Notes: a model not told the origin generated them from the sequence alone. A stretch of DNA of 64,000 bases from Neomegalonema sp. (GCA_022760435.1 JALEFY010000006.1:1-64000), one strand, 5' to 3'; shown: positions 28,729 to 38,495, numbered from the stretch's first letter. Translations and numbers: made by a program.

Positions 28729-29397
28729 ATGACCCGAATAGTCTTCGATCTCGACGGCACGCTGATCGACAGTGCGCCGGATATCAACGGCATCGCCAAT
28801 GCGCTGCTGGCCGAGGAGGGGTTCGAGCCGATTACCCTCGCGCAGACCCGCAGCTTCATCGGCAATGGCTCGCGGGTTTTCGTGCAGCGGATGCGCGATG
28901 CGCGCGCGATCCCGGAGAGCGAGCACGAAAGGCTGCATGAGAGTTTCGTGGCGCGCTATGACACCGCCGTGCATCTGACCGAAATCTATCCGGGGGTGGT
29001 GGCGGCGCTCACTGCGCTGCGCGCGCAAGGTTTTGCGCTCGGCATCTGCACCAACAAGCCGATCCGGGCCTGCCACGCGGTGATGGATCATCTGGAGTTG
29101 TCGCAGTATTTCAGCACCTTCTGGGGCGGCGACAGCCTGCCGGTGCACAAGCCCGATCCCGCACCGCTCCATGCGGCCTTCGATGCGCTCGGGCAGGCGG
29201 GGCATGAGGGGCCTTGCCTCTATGTCGGCGACAGCGAGACCGACGCCCAGACCGCCCAGCGCGCCGGGCTGCCCTTCCTGCTCTATACCGAAGGCTATCG
29301 CAAGAGCCCGCTCTCGGCGTTGCCCCATGCCGCCGCCTTCACGCATTACGCCGATTTCCCGGCGCTGGTGAGCGCGCAGCTCGAGGCGCTGGCATGA
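28729..29397 (+). CDS. cbbZ: Phosphoglycolate phosphatase
   Basis: 222 aa HAD hydrolase. Motif I VFDLDGTLIDSAPD, motif II ICTNKP, motif III KPDP and motif IV YVGDSETDAQTA are all present, with a helical cap. It removes 2-phosphoglycolate made by RuBisCO oxygenation. The start is the ATG at 28729, one base after the previous stop; an upstream extension of the frame overlaps that gene. It overlaps cbbY by ATGA. Confidence 0.93.
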   Translation: MTRIVFDLDGTLIDSAPDINGIANALLAEEGFEPITLAQTRSFIGNGSRVFVQRMRDARAIPESEHERLHESFVARYDTAVHLTEIYPGVVAALTALRAQGFALGICTNKPIRACHAVMDHLELSQYFSTFWGGDSLPVHKPDPAPLHAAFDALGQAGHEGPCLYVGDSETDAQTAQRAGLPFLLYTEGYRKSPLSALPHAAAFTHYADFPALVSAQLEALA

Positions 29398-30077
29398 GCC
29401 TGCGCGCGCTGATCTTCGATGTCGATGGCACCCTGGCCGAGACCGAGGAGGCGCATCGCCAGGCGTTCAACGAGACCTTTGCCGCCGGGGGGCTCGACTG
29501 GCATTGGTCGGTGAGCGATTACACCCAGTTGCTGCGCACCACCGGCGGCAAGGAGCGGATGCGCCGCTATCGCGACGGGCTCGGCTTTCGCGACCCCGCA
29601 GACGCGGCGATCGCGTTGATGCACCAGCGCAAGACCGCGCGTTATGGCGAGATCGTCGCGGGCGGCGGGCTCGCCTTGCGCCCCGGGGTGCGTGCGCTCA
29701 TTGATGTCGCTCGCTCGGCAGGGCTGAGGATCGCGGTCGCCACCACCACCAACCGCCCCAATGTCGAGGCGCTGAGCCGCGCTTGCTGGGGCAAACCGGC
29801 CGATGCGGTGTTCGATGTGATCGCCGCCGGGGACGAGGTCAGCGCCAAGAAGCCGGCGCCGGATGTCTTCGCGCTGGCGCTCGCGCGGCTCGACCTGCCG
29901 CCCGAGGCCGCCATCGCTTTTGAGGATAGCGAGAACGGCCTGCGCTCGGCCAAGGGGGCGGGGCTGCGCACCCTCGTCACCCCTTCGACCTATACCGCCC
30001 GCGATGATTTCTCGGCGGCTGATTGGGTCTGCCGCGATCTGAGCGCCGCGCATCTGCCAGACGCGCTGCGGTTTTGA
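29394..30077 (+). CDS. cbbY: HAD phosphatase CbbY (xylulose-1,5-bisphosphatase type)
   Basis: 227 aa. HAD motif I LIFDVDGTLAETEEAHRQAF, then TTGGKERM in the cap, motif II ATTTNRPN, motif III AKKPAPDVF and motif IV FEDSENGL. CbbY of red-type RuBisCO organisms dephosphorylates xylulose-1,5-bisphosphate, a misfire inhibitor of RuBisCO. Its ATG overlaps the cbbZ stop by four bases (ATGA). Last gene of the operon; its TGA directly abuts the stop of the convergent gene. Confidence 0.92.
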   Translation: MSLRALIFDVDGTLAETEEAHRQAFNETFAAGGLDWHWSVSDYTQLLRTTGGKERMRRYRDGLGFRDPADAAIALMHQRKTARYGEIVAGGGLALRPGVRALIDVARSAGLRIAVATTTNRPNVEALSRACWGKPADAVFDVIAAGDEVSAKKPAPDVFALALARLDLPPEAAIAFEDSENGLRSAKGAGLRTLVTPSTYTARDDFSAADWVCRDLSAAHLPDALRF

Positions 30078-31052
30078 TCATACCCGCTCGCGTTGCTCTT
30101 CAAGCAATCGCTGGATATGCGAGGGCCCGGTTGGCCGGATACCGGTCGGGTTCAGCGCCTTGATCGAGTAATAACCGGCGGTGATGTGATCCATATTCAC
30201 CGTCTGCGCGACGCCGGGCAGGCGCAGCATCCGTTCCAGATAGGCGGAAAGGCGCGGGTAGCTTTCGATCTGTTTGTGGTTGGTCTTGAACAGCCCATGA
30301 TAGGCGGCATCAAACCGGATGAGCGTTACAAAGGCGCGAATATCGGTCTCTGTCAGCCGATCGCCAAACAGGAAGTTCCCGTCGAGCCGCGCCTCGAGCA
30401 TCTCCAGCGTCTCGAACACGCCGCACACCGCCTCGTCATAGGCTTCCTGGCTCTGCGCGAAACCGGCCTTGTAGACCCCGTTGTTAAAGGTCTCGTAGAG
30501 CGTCTTGTTCAGCGCGTCGATCTGCGGGGCGAGATCGGCGGGGTAGAGGCGCAGGTCCGAGGGCGCCAATTGCTCGAACGCGGTGTCGAACATGCGCAGG
30601 ATATCGGCGCTTTCGTTATTGACCATCACCCCTTGCTTCATGTCCCAGAGCACCGGCACGGTGGCGCGTCCGGTGAAGGTCGGATCGGCGCGGGTGTAGA
30701 GTTCGTGCAGATGTGTGGACGAGAAAAGCGGGTCTTCCTGCGCGCCCGGATAGCCGCCGAAGGCCCAGCCCTGATCGCTCAATTTCGGGTTCACGATGGT
30801 GATCGGGATATGCTCTTCGAGCCCCTTGAGCGCGCGGGCGATCAGGGTGCGGCATGCCCAGGGGCAAATCATCGCGACATAGAGGCGATAGCGGCCGGAC
30901 TGAGCCGGGAAACCGCCCTCTCCGGTCGGGCCTGCGCTGCCATCGGGGGTGATCCAGTTGCGAAAGCTGGACACCTGCCGCACAAAGCGGCCCTTTTCAT
31001 CAGCCTTTTGAACGGGTTGCCAGTTCTCGACCCATTTGCCTTCGACAAGCAT
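30078..31052 (-). CDS. Glutathionyl-hydroquinone reductase (Xi-class GST)
   Basis: 324 aa. The active-site cysteine motif is MICPWACRT near residue 63, the Cys-Pro-Trp of the YqjG/ECM4 family. The thioredoxin-fold half is followed by an all-helical half, with the glutathione-site segment ATVPVLWDMKQGVMVNNESA between. It reduces glutathionyl-hydroquinones. GGGAGAGAG lies upstream of the ATG. Ten bases after the next gene's stop on the same strand, hence probably co-transcribed with it. Confidence 0.92.
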   Translation of the reverse strand: MLVEGKWVENWQPVQKADEKGRFVRQVSSFRNWITPDGSAGPTGEGGFPAQSGRYRLYVAMICPWACRTLIARALKGLEEHIPITIVNPKLSDQGWAFGGYPGAQEDPLFSSTHLHELYTRADPTFTGRATVPVLWDMKQGVMVNNESADILRMFDTAFEQLAPSDLRLYPADLAPQIDALNKTLYETFNNGVYKAGFAQSQEAYDEAVCGVFETLEMLEARLDGNFLFGDRLTETDIRAFVTLIRFDAAYHGLFKTNHKQIESYPRLSAYLERMLRLPGVAQTVNMDHITAGYYSIKALNPTGIRPTGPSHIQRLLEEQRERV

Positions 31053-31063
31053 GTTCTCTCTCC

Positions 31064-31888
31064 CTATGCCGCATGAAAGACGAATGAGCGCATCGACACC
31101 GACCCCAGATCGATCGCATCGGTCATGAAGGTCAGCTCATCGCCCGCATCGGTGGCCCCGGCTGCGGTCAGCGCCGGAAGGTAGTGATCGAGCGAGGGAT
31201 GGGCCATGTCGAGCAAGGTGCCGAGGCTCAGGCGATCCGCAAGGGCGTCGAAATCGCGCGCTTGCAGGCGGTCGGAGAACAGGGCGTCGAACTCGAGCGC
31301 GAAATCCAGCGGCGCGCCGCCGGGGCGCATGGCGCGCAGGTTATGCACGACATTGCCCGATCCGAGGATCAGCACGCCGCGCTCGCGCAGGCTGGCGAGG
31401 GCGGCACCGATCGCCAGATGCTCGGGCAGCGCTGCCTCCATATCGATCGAGAGCTGGAAGACCGGTACATCAGCCTCGGGATAGAGGAATTTAAGCACCG
31501 ACCAGGCGCCATGATCGAGCCCCCAGCGGTCATCCTCGGCAGCGTGATGGCTCGCGAGCAAGGTGACGACTTCGCGCGCGAGGTCCGGTTGTCCGGGCGC
31601 GGGATAGGATTGCTCGTAAAGCGCGCGCGGGAAGCCATAGAAATCGTGGATCGTGCGCGGCATCGCCGAGACATCAACCAGCGTCGAGCCGCGGGTCATC
31701 CAATGTGCCGAGACCACCAGGATCGCTTGCGGCTGCGGCAGGGCGCGGCCGAGCGCGCTCCAGCTTCGGTTATAGGCATTGTCTTCGATCACATTCATCG
31801 GGCTGCCATGGCCGAGAAAGACCACCGGCATCTTGTCGGAGGCTTTCAGGCGATCGGCCAGAGCGCGCAGGGCTTGAGCGGTGCTCAT
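31064..31888 (-). CDS. LigB-superfamily dioxygenase (4,5-DOPA extradiol dioxygenase, YgiD type)
   Basis: 274 aa from the ATG at 31888 (MSTAQALRALADRLKAS); the open frame continues to 32119 but without homology. It has GHGSPMNVI, ILVVSAHWMT, GLDHGAWSVL and HPSLDHYLPAL, the histidine-containing motifs that bind the metal in class III extradiol dioxygenases. It is predicted to cleave catechol-type rings; the natural substrate is unknown. It forms a probable two-gene unit with the quinone-related GST downstream, which hints at quinone or catechol detoxification. Confidence 0.88.
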   Translation of the reverse strand: MSTAQALRALADRLKASDKMPVVFLGHGSPMNVIEDNAYNRSWSALGRALPQPQAILVVSAHWMTRGSTLVDVSAMPRTIHDFYGFPRALYEQSYPAPGQPDLAREVVTLLASHHAAEDDRWGLDHGAWSVLKFLYPEADVPVFQLSIDMEAALPEHLAIGAALASLRERGVLILGSGNVVHNLRAMRPGGAPLDFALEFDALFSDRLQARDFDALADRLSLGTLLDMAHPSLDHYLPALTAAGATDAGDELTFMTDAIDLGSVSMRSFVFHAA

Positions 31889-32187
31889 GGGGAAGGTCCT
31901 TTGCAAATCGAGACGGGGTCTGAGCCCCGTTTTCATGCCCGACAAGCTATGCTCTCGCGCGGTCGGGAAAAACCGGCGCAAGGGAAAAGGATTGTTCTGG
32001 AATTGGCGGCAATCAGGCGAGAGGGGCGGGCGGTCTCGCCCTGCGGTGCGCGCATCGGCTTGTCTCGTTGTTCTTGACCCTCTCGCCGCGATCCCGCATG
32101 GAGAGGCGCTTGTTGCCATCTGCCTGCCTCGACCCGAGACGGGCGCGACCGGGGGTCTTTTCGCCCCGTCTGGAAAAGGTTGGACCC

Positions 32188-32559
32188 ATGCGTATCCATA
32201 AGGACTTCACATTCGATGCGGCGCATCATCTGCCGCATTTCTTCCCCGAGGGGCATCCCAATCACCGCCTGCACGGCCATTCCTACCGCGTACGGGTCTG
32301 GATCGAGGGCGCGCCCGACCCGCAAACCGGGCTGATCCTGGATTTCGACAGCCTCTATGCCTCGATGAAAGAAGCGCGCGAGGCGCTTGATCATCGCTAT
32401 CTCAATGAGGATGTGCCGGGGCTCGAAAAGCCGTCGCTGGAGAATATCGCGCTGTGGCTGTGGGATTTTCTGAGCCCGCGTGCGCCGGGGCTCGCGCAGA
32501 TCGGTGTATATCGCGATAATATCGCCGAAGGCTGCGAATATGCGGGAGAGCTGTCATGA
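32188..32559 (+). CDS. queD: 6-carboxytetrahydropterin synthase
   Basis: 123 aa. The start is the ATG at 32188 with GGAAAAGG upstream, where homology begins ([16 protein letters not shown]). Zinc-binding histidines lie in DAAHHLP and RLHGHSYRV, and DHRYLNED plus the late [11 protein letters not shown] match QueD. It makes 6-carboxytetrahydropterin in queuosine biosynthesis. Its end overlaps queF by ATGA. Confidence 0.94.
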   Translation: MRIHKDFTFDAAHHLPHFFPEGHPNHRLHGHSYRVRVWIEGAPDPQTGLILDFDSLYASMKEAREALDHRYLNEDVPGLEKPSLENIALWLWDFLSPRAPGLAQIGVYRDNIAEGCEYAGELS

Positions 32560-33014
32560 GCGTGTCGGATCATGTGACCTTGCTGGGCGCGGAGGCAGCG
32601 ATCCCGTCCTCGCCCGAGGAAGCTGTGCTGGAGCCGGTGCCGAACCCGCATATCGGCACGCTCTATTGTGCGCGCTTCACGGCGCCGGAATTCACCTCGA
32701 TCTGCCCGGTAACCGGCCAGCCGGATTTCGGGCATCTGGTGATCGACTACGTGCCCGACCAGCATCTGATCGAGAGCAAGTCTCTGAAGCTGTTCTTGCA
32801 CAGCTTTCGCAATCACGGCAGTTTCCATGAAGATTGCACGATCCTGATTGGCAAGCGGATCGTTGAAACCGCCAAGCCGGTCTGGCTGCGGATCGGCGGT
32901 TATTGGTATCCGCGCGGCGGCATCCCGATCGATGTCTTCTGGCAGACCGGCACCCCGCCCGAGGGGATCTGGCTCCCCGATCAGGGGGTGGCGCCCTATC
33001 GCGGGCGCGGCTGA
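32556..33014 (+). CDS. queF: NADPH-dependent 7-cyano-7-deazaguanine reductase
   Basis: 152 aa, the unimodular short form. The nucleophilic cysteine is in [15 protein letters not shown] and the family signature is [20 protein letters not shown]. It reduces preQ0 to preQ1 for queuosine tRNA modification. It overlaps queD by 4 bp, so the two are translationally coupled. I saw no preQ1-riboswitch-like fold upstream of queD. Confidence 0.96.
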   Translation: MSVSDHVTLLGAEAAIPSSPEEAVLEPVPNPHIGTLYCARFTAPEFTSICPVTGQPDFGHLVIDYVPDQHLIESKSLKLFLHSFRNHGSFHEDCTILIGKRIVETAKPVWLRIGGYWYPRGGIPIDVFWQTGTPPEGIWLPDQGVAPYRGRG

Positions 33015-33027
33015 TCGATTGCGCGGA

Positions 33028-33987
33028 TCAGGCGGCTGCGTTGACCGGCTTGATCGTGTCGAGCAGCTTTTGCAGCCCCTCGCGCAGCGGCGTTTGCGCC
33101 GTGACCCCGAGCAGCGCGTTCATATGAGTCGGATCCCCCAGCGAGCGCTTGATGTCACCGGCGCGCTCGGGGCCAAAACCGATCTCGCTTTGCGATTTCA
33201 GCAGCGCCTTGAGCGTTTGCGCCAGTTCGAGAACCGTGGTCTCGCGCCCGGTGCAAACATTGCTGATATCGCCCAAGGCCGGCTCGCCAGCCTGTTTGCG
33301 GGCCAGCATCCGATCCATCGCGGCGCGGAAGGCGGCGACGACATCGGCGACATAGACGAAGTCGCGGCTGTGCTGGCCATCGCCGAAGATCGTGACCGGT
33401 GCCCCGTGGGAGATCTTGTTGGCAAAGAGCGCGATGACGCCCGAATAGGGCGATGACGCGTCCTGGCGCGGGCCATAGACATTGAACAGGCGCAGCGCGG
33501 TGTTGGGCACGCCATGGATGCTGGCAGCGGCGCGGCCATGCAGCTCGCCGCCGCGCTTGTCGGCGCCGTATGCGGTGAGCGGATGCGGGCGCGTCGCTTC
33601 GCTGATCGGGCAATCTTCGGTATCGCCATAGATCGCCGAGGATGAGGCCCATGCCACCGGAATGCCGCCGACATGTTTGGCCGCTTCATAGACCGCGATG
33701 GTGCCTGACAGGTTGGTGCGGTGAGAGGCCAGCCATTCTTCGTTGCAGCGCTGTACACTGGCGACGGCGGCCATGTGGAAAATCCCGCTGCAGCCCGAAA
33801 CCGCGGCCTTCAACAGCTTTTCATCGCAAACATCGCCAATCAGCAGCTCGGCGTCCTTTGGGGCTTTTTGCTCGGAACCGGTCGACAGATCATCAAGGAT
33901 GCGCACATGATGGCCATCCGCAAGCAAGCTGCTGGCGATATGCGACCCGATAAAGCCCGCGCCGCCGGTTACCAAATAGGTTGCCAT
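33028..33987 (-). CDS. NAD-dependent sugar epimerase/dehydratase (extended SDR)
   Basis: 319 aa. Rossmann loop TGGAGFIGSH, the serine of ASSSAIYGD, YGADK as the YxxxK catalytic pair, and RLFNVYGPRQD in the substrate half. It resembles UDP-glucose 4-epimerase or UDP-glucuronate epimerase/decarboxylase relatives; the exact sugar cannot be fixed. It is alone, convergent with queF, with an inverted repeat at 34040-34057 upstream. Confidence 0.9.
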   Translation of the reverse strand: MATYLVTGGAGFIGSHIASSLLADGHHVRILDDLSTGSEQKAPKDAELLIGDVCDEKLLKAAVSGCSGIFHMAAVASVQRCNEEWLASHRTNLSGTIAVYEAAKHVGGIPVAWASSSAIYGDTEDCPISEATRPHPLTAYGADKRGGELHGRAAASIHGVPNTALRLFNVYGPRQDASSPYSGVIALFANKISHGAPVTIFGDGQHSRDFVYVADVVAAFRAAMDRMLARKQAGEPALGDISNVCTGRETTVLELAQTLKALLKSQSEIGFGPERAGDIKRSLGDPTHMNALLGVTAQTPLREGLQKLLDTIKPVNAAA

Positions 33988-34039
33988 CCTTTACACCCCT
34001 CTCAAACCCTCGATCCCTGATGAGCCCCCGCTCACGCTC

Positions 34040-34057
34040 CGTTCCAAGCTCGGAACG
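34040..34057. promoter_or_regulatory. Inverted repeat upstream of the epimerase
   Basis: CGTTCC-AAGCTC-GGAACG, 6-bp arms and 6-bp spacer, about 55 bp before the epimerase start. It may be an operator. TTTT follows on the + strand, but no + strand gene ends here. Confidence 0.4.
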
Positions 34058-34159
34058 TTTTCTCTGCATCTGTCTAATTACGGCGCAACGCACAACTTGT
34101 ATAGATGCGCAATGCCTAAAATGACGCTAAATTGGGACGCGTCACTTGATAGGGAGGCG

Positions 34160-35584
34160 TCACTTGGACATCCGGTCCTTGAACCCATAATACTTCATTG
34201 CAGCACCAGTGATGCGGTTGCGCAAGGACGGCAGCGGGAAACGCGGCGGAAGGCCGCGCAGCAATTTCGGCACCGATTCCAGCGTCGCATCACCTTCGGC
34301 GATCAATTGAGCAAGAACTGCGCCAGTCCAGATCGCAGTATTGACGCCATTGCCGTGATATCCAAAGCCGTAGAGAACGGATGGATCGGTCTCGAGCCGT
34401 CCGATCCCGGGCGTGCGGCGCATGGTGGTCGCAATCGGACCGCGCCAGAAGTAATCGAGTGCGATCCCGGAAAGCGGCGGCAGCAATTCGGCGATCGCGG
34501 CCTGGATTTCCTCGCGCGAGCGGATTGCGCCTTCCGCGCCGCCATCATCGCTGCTGCGCATGCCAAGCAGGAGCCGCCCGCCCTCGACCATCCGGAAATA
34601 GCGCAGGAGGTTGCGGTCATCAATCATCGGCGCCGGGTCGTTGAGATTGCACGCATCGCGCTCGGCCTCATCAAGCGGGCGGGTCACGGCAATATTCGAG
34701 ATCACCGGCGCTACCCGGCCATTGAACGGCGCGTAGAGCTTGTCGGGGGTAAAGGCATTGGTCGCCAGAACGACCCAGCGGGCGCGGATCAGGCCCGAAG
34801 GGGTGCGCAGCAGGTGCTCATCGTCTTCGCGATGCCATTTGACGACGGGCGAACGCACATAGAGCTGCACGCCGTGGCGCTCACAGGCGCGTGCGAGACC
34901 GATTGCCAGTTTCAGCGGATGCAAGGCCATGCCGGGCGCAACGCGCAAGCCTCCGAAAACTGCGGGGCTGTCGATATATTGCTCGCGCACGGCGCCATCC
35001 GTGAGAATCTCTGCATCGACGCCGATTGTGCCGCGCAGCAAGGCTGCCTCGGCCCGCAGCGCCTCGAAACGCTTCTCACTGGTCGCCACCGTGATCCCGG
35101 GCCGGTTCACGGCGTCGCATTCGATTGCCTCGGCCGAGATCACCCCGCGCAGCAGGCGCACTGCCTCGACTTGGCTGCGAAAATAGCGGGCGGTCTCATC
35201 GGCGCCGACCTTGCGAAACATCTCGCCATAGGAAAGCTTGGTCGCATCCAGCATGACGATGCCGCCATTGCGCCCCGAAGCGCCCCAGCCGATATCACCT
35301 GCTTCGATGACAGCGGTCTGCACCCTGTAGTCGCTCGCAAGACTGAGCGCAGTGCTCAGGCCGGTGTAGCCGCCGCCGATCACGGCGACATCGACCACCA
35401 TTTCCTCGGTGAGGCGGGTGCCCGGACGCTCCAGAGGGGCGGTTGCCGCCCAGAAACTTGGCTCGGGCCGGGACCAGTCGAGCAGGTGATCGGATATCGG
35501 CCAGGACAAGCGCCCGAGCTCTGAACGAGCCGCGGCATCATGCCTGCTACCGGCGCTTGAATGTCTGCTGCGCTCCGAACCCAT
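34160..35584 (-). CDS. FAD-dependent amine oxidoreductase (gamma-glutamylputrescine oxidase type)
   Basis: 474 aa from ATG 35584 (GGGG seven bases upstream); a TTG 15 bp earlier is also possible. A DAO-family fold with FAD loop VAVIGGGYTGLSTALSLA near residue 65, GWGASGRNGGIV, and the C-terminal YGFGYHGNGVNTAIWTG. The layout matches PuuB/ordL enzymes that oxidise gamma-glutamylputrescine or related amines. It is divergent from potF-potG 430 bp away, which supports a putrescine uptake and degradation role. Confidence 0.87.
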   Translation of the reverse strand: MGSERSRHSSAGSRHDAAARSELGRLSWPISDHLLDWSRPEPSFWAATAPLERPGTRLTEEMVVDVAVIGGGYTGLSTALSLASDYRVQTAVIEAGDIGWGASGRNGGIVMLDATKLSYGEMFRKVGADETARYFRSQVEAVRLLRGVISAEAIECDAVNRPGITVATSEKRFEALRAEAALLRGTIGVDAEILTDGAVREQYIDSPAVFGGLRVAPGMALHPLKLAIGLARACERHGVQLYVRSPVVKWHREDDEHLLRTPSGLIRARWVVLATNAFTPDKLYAPFNGRVAPVISNIAVTRPLDEAERDACNLNDPAPMIDDRNLLRYFRMVEGGRLLLGMRSSDDGGAEGAIRSREEIQAAIAELLPPLSGIALDYFWRGPIATTMRRTPGIGRLETDPSVLYGFGYHGNGVNTAIWTGAVLAQLIAEGDATLESVPKLLRGLPPRFPLPSLRNRITGAAMKYYGFKDRMSK

Positions 35585-36012
35585 AAACAACCCCAACAAG
35601 CAACTCCGAAAAGCCCTTCTGAAGAGCTCTCCACAAGAGTCTACCCCAAAGCGCGCACCTCAAGCTGCGCAGCCACCGCCCGCTTCCATTGCCCACTCCC
35701 ATTGCCCGCTCATAAGGGCCATGGACCCGTTCGGGGCCAAGTGCAAGTCGCCATTGCCGGAGCGGATCAGGCGCCGGTCCGCTGTTGTGTTCCGGAACTG
35801 ATCAGGCGCCACGCCAGTTTTTTCATTGCAGCAAATATGCCCTGCTGAGGGGCGATTAAATCAGGTCTGTGCCCACAAGAAGGCACGAAAACGCCCTTTG
35901 TGTTGGCGCAGATTTCGTGTTTACGCTGATACCGCTTCGTTTGCGGTTGCGCCGCAACGAGCAGAGCGGCCCGGCGCACCAACCGGGAGCGGTTAATATT
36001 TGGGAGACCCGC
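35585..36012. promoter_or_regulatory. Divergent region between the amine oxidase and potF
   Basis: No credible gene. It contains an imperfect 19-bp direct repeat (35757-35775 and 35792-35810; both start CCGGA and share GATCAGGCGCC) spaced by 35 bp, which could bind a regulator on one DNA face. CATTGCCC repeats also lie at 35688-35708. The TTTGGGAGACCCGC before 36013 is the potF ribosome-binding site. Confidence 0.4.
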
Positions 36013-37110
36013 ATGGTGATTCGCACGCTCATCGGCGCCGCCACGGCGCTGGCCGTTTGCGCTGGCTTGGCCCAGGCAGACGAGGACAAGGTCGTCAATG
36101 TCTATAACTGGTCGGATTATATCGATGAGGAAATCCTCGCCGATTTCGAAGCCGAGACCGGTATCAAGGTCGTCTATGATGTGTTCGACAGCAATGAAGT
36201 GCTCGAAGCCAAGCTGCTCGCGGGCGGCTCGGGCTATGACGTCGTGGTGCCGACCGGCAGCTTTCTGAGCCGTCAGATCAAGGCTGGTGCGTTCCAGAAA
36301 TTCGACAGCGCGAAGCTGACCAACACCGGCAATCTCTGGGATGTCGTGCAAAAGCGCACGGCTCTTTATGATCCCGAGCACGCCTATTCGATCAACTACA
36401 TGTGGGGCACCACCGGGATCGGCTATAATGTCGACAAGGTGACCGAGATCCTCGGCGCCGATGCGACCATTGCTTCGCTCGACACGGTGTTCAACCCGGA
36501 GAAAATGGCCAAGCTCACCGAATGCGGGGTCTATTTCCTCGATGCGCCGGATGAGATGATCCCGGCCGCGCTGAAATATCTCGGCGAGGATCCCAATTCG
36601 GATGATCCGGCGGTGGTTGCGAAGGCCGAAGATGTGCTGATGGCGGTGCGGCCTTACGTGACCAAGTTCCACTCCTCGGAATATATCAACGCGCTGGCCA
36701 ATGGCGATATCTGCGTGGCCTTTGGCTGGTCGGGTGACATCCTGCAAGCACGCGATCGCGCCGCCGAGGCGGATAATGGTGTCTCGGTCGAATATGGCAT
36801 TCCGGTAGAGGGAGCCTTGATGTGGTTCGACATGATGGCAATTCCGGTCGATGCACCGCATCCGAACAACGCGCATGTGTTCCTCGACTACATCATGCGT
36901 CCCGAGGTGATGGCGAAGGCATCGAACTATGTCTACTACGCCAATGGCAACAAGGCCTCGCAGGCCTTCCTCAATGAGGATGTGATCGGCGACAGCGCGA
37001 TCTATCCGGATGCTGCCACGCTCGACAACCTCTATGTGAAAGAGGCGTACAGCCCGAAAACGCAACGCGTTGCCACGCGGCTATGGACGAAAGTGACCAC
37101 CGGCCAATAA
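36013..37110 (+). CDS. potF: Polyamine ABC transporter substrate-binding protein
   Basis: 365 aa. Signal peptide at residues 1-23 (MVIRTLIGAATALAVCAGLA, cleavage after AQA). The mature part starts VVNVYNWSDYIDEEILADFE, the PotF/SpuD opening, with YDVVVPTGSFL, YMWGTTGIGYN and FGWSGDILQA, whose aromatic and acidic residues line the diamine site. Putrescine is the likeliest ligand. The frame is open further upstream, but 36013 is chosen for the signal peptide and ribosome-binding site. potG follows after 80 bp. Confidence 0.93.
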   Translation: MVIRTLIGAATALAVCAGLAQADEDKVVNVYNWSDYIDEEILADFEAETGIKVVYDVFDSNEVLEAKLLAGGSGYDVVVPTGSFLSRQIKAGAFQKFDSAKLTNTGNLWDVVQKRTALYDPEHAYSINYMWGTTGIGYNVDKVTEILGADATIASLDTVFNPEKMAKLTECGVYFLDAPDEMIPAALKYLGEDPNSDDPAVVAKAEDVLMAVRPYVTKFHSSEYINALANGDICVAFGWSGDILQARDRAAEADNGVSVEYGIPVEGALMWFDMMAIPVDAPHPNNAHVFLDYIMRPEVMAKASNYVYYANGNKASQAFLNEDVIGDSAIYPDAATLDNLYVKEAYSPKTQRVATRLWTKVTTGQ

Positions 37111-37190
37111 GCATTTGCGCTTTTTGCGCTGCGGTGATGCAATGGGCGCGCTCCGAGTTTCGGGGCGCGTCTTTTCTATGGGGCCCGTCA

Positions 37191-38375
37191 ATGAATGAAG
37201 CGGCGAAGGCGGCCGTTGCTGGCAAGACCAATCCTTTCACCAATGGCTGTGCCTTCGCACCCTGGCGCGATCCATCGGCAAAACCCTATCTGCGCTTGAT
37301 CGAGATCGAGAAGAAGTTCGGCGATGTGACCGCCGTCGATCGGATCTCGCTCGACATCTATGCGCGCGAGTTTTTCGCGCTGCTCGGTCCCTCGGGCTGC
37401 GGCAAGACCACCTTGCTGCGGATGCTGGCCGGGTTTGAGGCCCCGACCTCGGGGCGCATTGAGCTCGACGGGGTCGATATCGCCAAGATCCCGCCCTATG
37501 AGCGGCCGGTAAACATGATGTTCCAGTCCTATGCGCTGTTTCCGCATATGAGTGTCGAGCGCAATATCGCCTTTGGCCTGCAACAGGAGGGCATGCCCAA
37601 AGCCCAGATCGCCGAGCGGGTCGAGGAGATGCTGGGGCTGACCAAGCTCACCAAACTCGCCAAGCGCCGCCCCGACCAGCTCTCGGGCGGGCAGCGCCAA
37701 CGGGTGGCTCTCGCCCGTGCTCTGGCGAAACGGCCCAAACTGCTGCTGCTCGATGAACCGCTCGGGGCGCTCGACAAGAAGCTGCGCGAGGAGACCCAGT
37801 TCGAGCTGGTGAACATTCAGGAGAAGCTGGGCCTGACCTTTGTCATCGTCACCCATGATCAGGAGGAGGCCATGACCGTCTCCACAAGGCTGGCGGTGAT
37901 GGATGAGGGCACGATTGCGCAGGTCGGCACGCCGCAAGAGGTCTATGAGGCACCACGCTCGCGCTATGTGGCGGAGTTTATCGGCGATGTGAACATCTTC
38001 GATGGCACGCTGGAGGGATTGACGCCGGAGGGGGCGCGCATCCTGTGTCCCGATGCGCCGGTGCCGATCATCGCAACCCGATTACCGGCGGGTGCGCCGC
38101 CAAGTGATGCGATCGGGGTCGCGATCCGGCCTGAAAAGCTGGTGATAGAACGGCTTGATGCGCCAAACCCGCCTGCCACCAATCGGCTTGAGGGCAATGT
38201 CGAGGATATCGCCTATTTGGGGGATATGTCGATTTATCGGGTGCGGCTGGCGAGCGGGCAGATCGTGAAGGCGGCGCGGACGAACCGGGCGCGCACCACG
38301 ACCGAGGTCATCACCTGGGAAGATCAGGTGCGCCTGAGCTGGGACCCCAGCGCGGTAGTGATCCTGGGCGAGTAG
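37191..38375 (+). CDS. potG: Polyamine ABC transporter ATPase
   Basis: 394 aa. Walker [16 protein letters not shown]-loop [11 protein letters not shown], signature [15 protein letters not shown], Walker [14 protein letters not shown]-loop VTHDQEEAM, and a C-terminal TOBE regulatory domain ([10 protein letters not shown]). It powers uptake of polyamines bound by potF. The expected permease genes potH and potI do not follow; a G-rich repeat and a convergent transketolase do instead. The start at 37191 is uncertain by a few codons. Confidence 0.92.
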   Translation: MNEAAKAAVAGKTNPFTNGCAFAPWRDPSAKPYLRLIEIEKKFGDVTAVDRISLDIYAREFFALLGPSGCGKTTLLRMLAGFEAPTSGRIELDGVDIAKIPPYERPVNMMFQSYALFPHMSVERNIAFGLQQEGMPKAQIAERVEEMLGLTKLTKLAKRRPDQLSGGQRQRVALARALAKRPKLLLLDEPLGALDKKLREETQFELVNIQEKLGLTFVIVTHDQEEAMTVSTRLAVMDEGTIAQVGTPQEVYEAPRSRYVAEFIGDVNIFDGTLEGLTPEGARILCPDAPVPIIATRLPAGAPPSDAIGVAIRPEKLVIERLDAPNPPATNRLEGNVEDIAYLGDMSIYRVRLASGQIVKAARTNRARTTTEVITWEDQVRLSWDPSAVVILGE

Positions 38376-38420
38376 CGCGGCGCTTCGCTACGTTCTCTCG
38401 CCAGCGGATGCAGGGGAGAG

Positions 38421-38495
38421 GGAAAGGGTGCCAAAGGGGGTGCCAAGGGGGCTGCCAAGGGGGGGGCGCCAAGGGGGGTGCCAAGGGGGCGCGTT
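38421..38495. repeat. G-rich tandem repeat with G-quadruplex potential
   Basis: About six units of the form GGTGCCAAGGGG (10-14 bp, variable length), with G-runs of 3 to 8 separated by about 7 bases. It lies between the end of potG and the end of the convergent transketolase. The + strand could form a G-quadruplex. Confidence 0.8.

Noticed and set aside
32060..32187. preQ1 riboswitch upstream of queD-queF
   Set aside because: I could not find a small hairpin plus A-rich tail of the preQ1-I type there.
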